Source of the DNA: an uncultured Prevotella sp.
Lineage (GTDB): Bacteria; Bacteroidota; Bacteroidia; Bacteroidales; Bacteroidaceae
Reading direction: 5' to 3'
DNA: 61,660 nt
Assembly (NCBI GenBank): GCA_944319935.1
Contig: CALUFM010000011.1
Location: forward strand, 1 to 61,660
The notes beneath the pieces were generated by a model, which searched no databases, was not told where the DNA came from, and saw only the letters and a program-made list of their open reading frames with translations. Positions 58,719-61,660 of this stretch are shown here, in pieces. Position numbers and translations under genes: made by a program. The stretch's first letter is position 1. Every line of letters starts with the position of its first letter.

Positions 58719-60083
58719 TTATAAGCGGAATGTTATCGGCAGCGTGTATCTCACGTTCACGGGTGTGTTGTTTTGTTTGCCGGGCGTCCATCTCGGCATG
58801 CTGCGGATAACGCGCACGGCTTCCTTGTCCAAAGACGGTTCAACGCCGCGAAGCACTTTTACGTCCCTGATTACGCCTGTTTTTGAAATGACGAATTGGA
58901 CAACCACTCGCCCTTGTATGCCATTCTCGGCTGCTATGACAGGATACTTGATGTTGCTGCTGAGCCACTGCATCAAGGCCGCGTCGCCTCCGGGGAATGA
59001 AGGCCGCTCTTCAACAACATCGAAAATCTTGTTGTCTGCAGAGGAACGTGCCGGTTCTTCGTCGACTGGGACTAATTTGAACGGCTGCCTGTTGGAGTTG
59101 CTCACCTCTTGTTTCTCTGCCGGTTGAGGCTCGCTTTGTCGTTCTTCCGCAACGTTGTTTTCGCTGGTGTTGTTGCTTGGGCTTGACGTCTCTTCAGGTT
59201 CTTCGGCTGACCATTCTTCTTCACTTTCGTTTTCATCGTCAGTCTCGGTAAAATCGTCTTGCAGGTCGCCACAGTCCATGTTGCGCCTCATTTCCTCAAC
59301 ATAAGGAGTCAGGTCTCCGTAAATGTATTCTGCAAAAGCTTCAACCGGAACTTTTACGCCGCAGCATGTAACGTGGTTTGCTTTTTTCTTGATATTGCCG
59401 TCGCTCCCGATTGTCACTACATACGTGCATGGAAGATAATTTGGCAATCCGTCGCCGCTGTGGTCGAGGTCAAATTTTATGCGGATGTCCAAATCGCCGT
59501 TCTTTTTTATCCTGTAATCTGTACCAGTGTAATTGCGCCCTTTAGCTGATGAGTAAACACCTCCGAATTTGTACACTTTTTTTGTTGTCAAAAACAGCAC
59601 TGTCACAGAGCCTTTGTCCATGTCCATTATCATGTATTTGTTCTTGTATCCATGTAATTTTTTAGAATGCTGGGTGTCTGCATATCCCATCGCAACTATA
59701 AATTCATGTCCTTTTACACTAAATGGCATATTCCCGCCTTCCATGAAGTCCACTATTTTCGTATCGCTAAAGGTCATGGTTGCATTGACATCCGTAAGTC
59801 CTCCAAGGTTTACGGTCGCTACGCCGCTAAGCGTGTCAATCCCTATCGTCTGCGTCTTCTCGTCAGCGTAAACGATGAAATGCTCATCCTCTGTGGCGTT
59901 TTTAGAGTAAGAAAGCACCCACTTGCCTTCCTTTCTGTATTGCTCTACGCGTTCTTTCACGAGCTTCTGGTAGTCTTTTGAACACGACGTGAAGGCAAGG
60001 CACATTAAGACTGCCATTACTGCGCATATCCCGCAGAGATGTGTGGCGGCATAGCTTGCTTTTGTTGTAAGTTTACGTTTCAT
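58719..60083 (-). CDS. Lipoprotein with TonB C-terminal domain
   Basis: 454 aa. It has a signal peptide with lipobox AFTSC (Cys about residue 34) instead of a TonB-type membrane helix. A beta-rich module of about 230 residues follows (VATVNLGGLTDVNATMTFSD, KFDLDHSGDGLPNYLPCTYV), then an acidic and Pro/Ser/Asn-rich linker. A full TonB C-terminal domain closes it (SFPGGDAALMQWLSSNIKYP, then GRVVVQFVISKTGVIRDVKV, then RSMPRWTPGKQNNTPVNVRY). A TonB-like domain on a lipid anchor cannot couple to ExbBD in the normal way. First gene of the operon, just downstream of a structured RNA. Confidence 0.85.
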   Translation of the reverse strand: MKRKLTTKASYAATHLCGICAVMAVLMCLAFTSCSKDYQKLVKERVEQYRKEGKWVLSYSKNATEDEHFIVYADEKTQTIGIDTLSGVATVNLGGLTDVNATMTFSDTKIVDFMEGGNMPFSVKGHEFIVAMGYADTQHSKKLHGYKNKYMIMDMDKGSVTVLFLTTKKVYKFGGVYSSAKGRNYTGTDYRIKKNGDLDIRIKFDLDHSGDGLPNYLPCTYVVTIGSDGNIKKKANHVTCCGVKVPVEAFAEYIYGDLTPYVEEMRRNMDCGDLQDDFTETDDENESEEEWSAEEPEETSSPSNNTSENNVAEERQSEPQPAEKQEVSNSNRQPFKLVPVDEEPARSSADNKIFDVVEERPSFPGGDAALMQWLSSNIKYPVIAAENGIQGRVVVQFVISKTGVIRDVKVLRGVEPSLDKEAVRVIRSMPRWTPGKQNNTPVNVRYTLPITFRL

Positions 60084-60149
60084 AGTAAGGCAATTGTTTT
60101 TTGATGATTTTGATAATCAGTTTTTTCATGGCCTATTGCGCACTTCGGG

Positions 60150-60387
60150 GTGGGAGGGAAAAGCGGTGTGGGCTTCCCATCCACATTTCCCGAGAGTAAG
60201 GTTCTGGCAAAACCCGATAATGAAGAAACATGAAAGAGGAATCCACACCGCTATACGGTGTGAACTCGCTCAAGCGTCGTGTTTCCATTATCGAGATTGA
60301 ACTGCCAGATTCTACTCTTTCAACACTACTGCCTGTGCGTGTACACAAAACATACGCCTCGCCGTCGGCGCATGGCCGTCGGTTTGG
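60150..60387 (-). ncRNA. Highly structured RNA, 6S-like or operon leader
   Basis: A perfect promoter (60394-60401) starts a minus-strand RNA with nested long-range helices: 60192-60198 with 60313-60319, 60203-60209 with 60303-60309, 60215-60222 and 60225-60229 with 60281-60293 (13 bp with a 2-nt bulge). A tip hairpin CACACCG-N5-CGGTGTG lies at 60244-60262, and a small hairpin at 60267-60276. A competing 10-bp pairing joins 60243-60252 with 60162-60171, and a separate 3' hairpin runs 60156-60191. This long rod with a bubble and a small side hairpin recalls 6S RNA. The rod may instead be the leader of the operon at 60083. Confidence 0.75.
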
Positions 60388-60393
60388 CTCAGG

Positions 60394-60401
60394 CAAAGTT
60401 A
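60394..60401 (-). promoter_or_regulatory. -7 promoter box of the structured RNA
   Basis: Minus-strand TAACTTTG, exact consensus, with GTTG 19 nt upstream as a -33-like element. No other consensus box lies between the RNA and the operon start at 60083. Confidence 0.75.
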
Positions 60402-61410
60402 CTGAAAATTTATAGAACCTCAACACTTTGGCCTGTTTTTTTGTGTATTCCCCTTTCATTTTATTGATTTTGTTCCTCTTTTCCATGCAAATTTATTCAA
60501 TTCGCATTAAACGGCAGAGCGGATTTTGGTCTAAGTTGGTCCAAATGCGCAAAAACGTCGTTTTGGTGTCAAAAAGGCGTCGCCGATGTTATGCGGCGGG
60601 CTGTAATTGTCAAGGTTGGGGCAGGATGTCAACGCCAATTCGATATAAGAAATAATGACAAATTCATGCCGGATTTGATTTCACAATGTCACCGTGTGGT
60701 TCAATGTGTTGATAACCAATAAGTTGCATGGTGACATTGGCATGAATGTGACTTCTCCTTGATGTCACCATACAATGTTGTGGCTGTCAACGCCTTACGC
60801 CGCATGGTGACGTTGTGACATTAAATTCGGTGGATAAAAACTATTTGCGTGTCGCGATAAGCCGCCTGTCGCCTTCCCGTTTACCGCTTTTCATTATGCA
60901 AAAGGTCGTTTTTCAAGGCTCAAAAGGCCGAACCGTTGGCGGACTTGAATAAAACGGGGAAAATGTTATCCGCATTTCATCCTTCATCTTTCAATTTTAT
61001 GCGTAATGCGCTGACAGCGAGATGGTTGGCGGCTGAAAGATGTTGCTGTCATCTTTCACCGTCTTTCAGGCTGCGGTCGCCTGTCATGACGGATGCTGAA
61101 AGTTTGCGGCTGTGTATGTCAGCAGCTATGTTGCTGATGTACAGAGGGTTGCGCCAAAAGCTGAAAGATGACGGGGCTTTTGTGGAAAGACAAAACATGC
61201 CGTTTCGTAAGTGAAAGTAGCGGCATTGCATCTTTCACCACGCAACGTGCTGATAGCCATAGCGTTATCTGCAATGGTGAAGGATTGAAAGATTGACAGA
61301 CTGTTTTTTATGAATAAAGAGCGTCCTTTGGCCGTCAGATAGGTGCCCTTTTGCGCGGCGAAACGTGGCTTCTTGTGTTGTGAAAGACTGCGTGTGAAAA
61401 CGGCAAAATG

Positions 61411-61436
61411 AAGGGCGGACACACGGGTCTGCCCCT
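61411..61436. repeat. GGG-CAGAC palindrome, second copy
   Basis: GGGCGGACACACGGGTCTGC and CCCTAC: same core as 14134-14175 read on the other strand. Stem GGGCGGAC / GTCTGCCC with one G:T. Confidence 0.65.
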
Positions 61437-61545
61437 ACGTGGCGGTTGGGGATATTTGCAAATAAACAAATCTTATGCCGAATCTTGGTTTTGGATATTG
61501 GCAAACAAACAAGTATTATGCCGAACTCACGTGTTATTGAACGAC

Positions 61546-61578
61546 AAAGGGCAGACACACGCTGCGTGTCTACCCTTT
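61546..61578. repeat. GGGCAGACAC palindrome, variant
   Basis: AAAGGGCAGACAC / GTGTCTACCCTTT, 13 bp with one mismatch around ACGCTGC. It lies 12 nt beyond the tRNA-Thr 3' end and may serve as its terminator. Confidence 0.65.
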
Positions 61579-61589
61579 GACTGCTTTTG

Positions 61590-61660
61590 AGCCTCTTGTC
61601 GGATTCGAACCAACGACCCCGAGATTACAAATCACGTGCTCTGGCCAACTGAGCTAAAGA
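61590..61660 (-). tRNA. tRNA-Thr (TGT anticodon), 5' end cut by the window
   Basis: On the minus strand: D arm AGCTCAGTTGGCCAGAGC, anticodon stem CGTGA/TCACG with loop TTTGTAA (TGT, threonine), T arm with GGTTCGAATCC, acceptor AAGAGGC and discriminator T. The 5' acceptor strand should read GCCTCTT, of which only TCTT is inside the window, so three bases are missing. Confidence 0.9.

Larger units (their letters stand above)
60416..61589. other. Gene-less, repeat-rich stretch before tRNA-Thr
   Basis: No supported gene; ORFs here are short and patternless. TGTCAC/GTGACA cluster at 60690-60822. GTGTTGATAACCAATAAGTT at 60706-60725 matches the phrase at 111. Words ATGCAAAAGGTCG and CAAAAGGCCG are at 60897-60932. 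GGTGAAAGATG-type words (CATCTTTCACC, CTGAAAGATG) occur at least five times in 60975-61290. Two GGGCAGAC palindromes lie near the end. Confidence 0.55.

Noticed and set aside
60133..60486. 117-codon minus-strand ORF across the structured RNA
   Set aside because: The reading frame has no recognisable features, and the segment is better explained by nested RNA helices and a promoter.

Overview
The window looks like chromosome from a member of the Bacteroidales, most likely a Prevotella-type genome. Most genes lack Shine-Dalgarno sequences. Many starts are preceded by the Bacteroidetes -7 box TAnnTTTG. The protein families are typical of the group: TamL lipoprotein with TamB, DUF4827, DUF4738, tandem DUF4230, DUF2723, the BT4734/VirE type, and a THUMP methyltransferase with an Arg/Gly/Asp tail. 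Housekeeping genes have balanced base composition. Islands at about 16.9-21.4 kb and 46.6-49.2 kb are clearly AT-rich and carry accessory genes.

Layout. 0.8-13.9 kb: a small secreted protein; tamL and tamB; an RluA-type pseudouridine synthase; fabG; a TetR regulator with a visible operator; initiator tRNA-Met; a DUF4827 lipoprotein; and a phosphoglucosamine-mutase-type enzyme. 14.3-21.7 kb: a VirE/primase-helicase-like protein; a YafQ-type toxin-antitoxin pair; a tiny protein with an HNH nuclease; a membrane protein; then a 250-bp direct repeat carrying the 5' part of a ybjQ gene. That repeat flanks a DUF1016 nuclease and a beheaded AbiEii toxin gene. 21.8-34.3 kb: a mostly minus-strand housekeeping block with queG, polysaccharide deacetylase, DUF2723, DedA/YqaA, a membrane protein, purD, DPP4-like peptidase and an RlmL-type methyltransferase. 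34.9-37.8 kb: a CcdA/ArsG-like membrane protein, two DUF4230 proteins and a DUF4738 lipoprotein. 38-45.7 kb: an AraC regulator divergent from a complete TolC-HlyD-ABC-ABC-permease-permease efflux operon. 45.7-49.2 kb: a gene-poor, repeat-rich stretch, then a complete PvuII-like restriction-modification system with its controller, then a shortened KilA-N gene. 49.2-54 kb: exodeoxyribonuclease III, ribH, a TPR protein, recF, a DUF721 protein and a LacI regulator with its operator. 54.1-60.4 kb: a seven-gene minus-strand operon of zinc-ribbon, DUF805, lipoprotein and TonB-C-terminal-domain proteins. It is bounded by a 16-bp terminator hairpin at the 3' end and a promoter plus a strongly structured RNA at the 5' end. 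The window closes with a repeat-rich desert and a partial tRNA-Thr.

Two things stand out. First, the 54.1-60.4 kb operon and the RNA in front of it look like an undescribed envelope system; its zinc-ribbon modules are being duplicated and exchanged between paralogues. Second, the intergenic DNA holds several families of repeats. These include long near-perfect palindromes built from short reiterated words that supply stop codons to neighbouring genes, clusters of TGTCAC/GTGACA, GGCCTTTTGC words, GGTGAAAGATG words, and a roughly 190-nt nested hairpin element at 45.8 kb.

All family assignments are by eye from the sequence. No database search or folding program was run.
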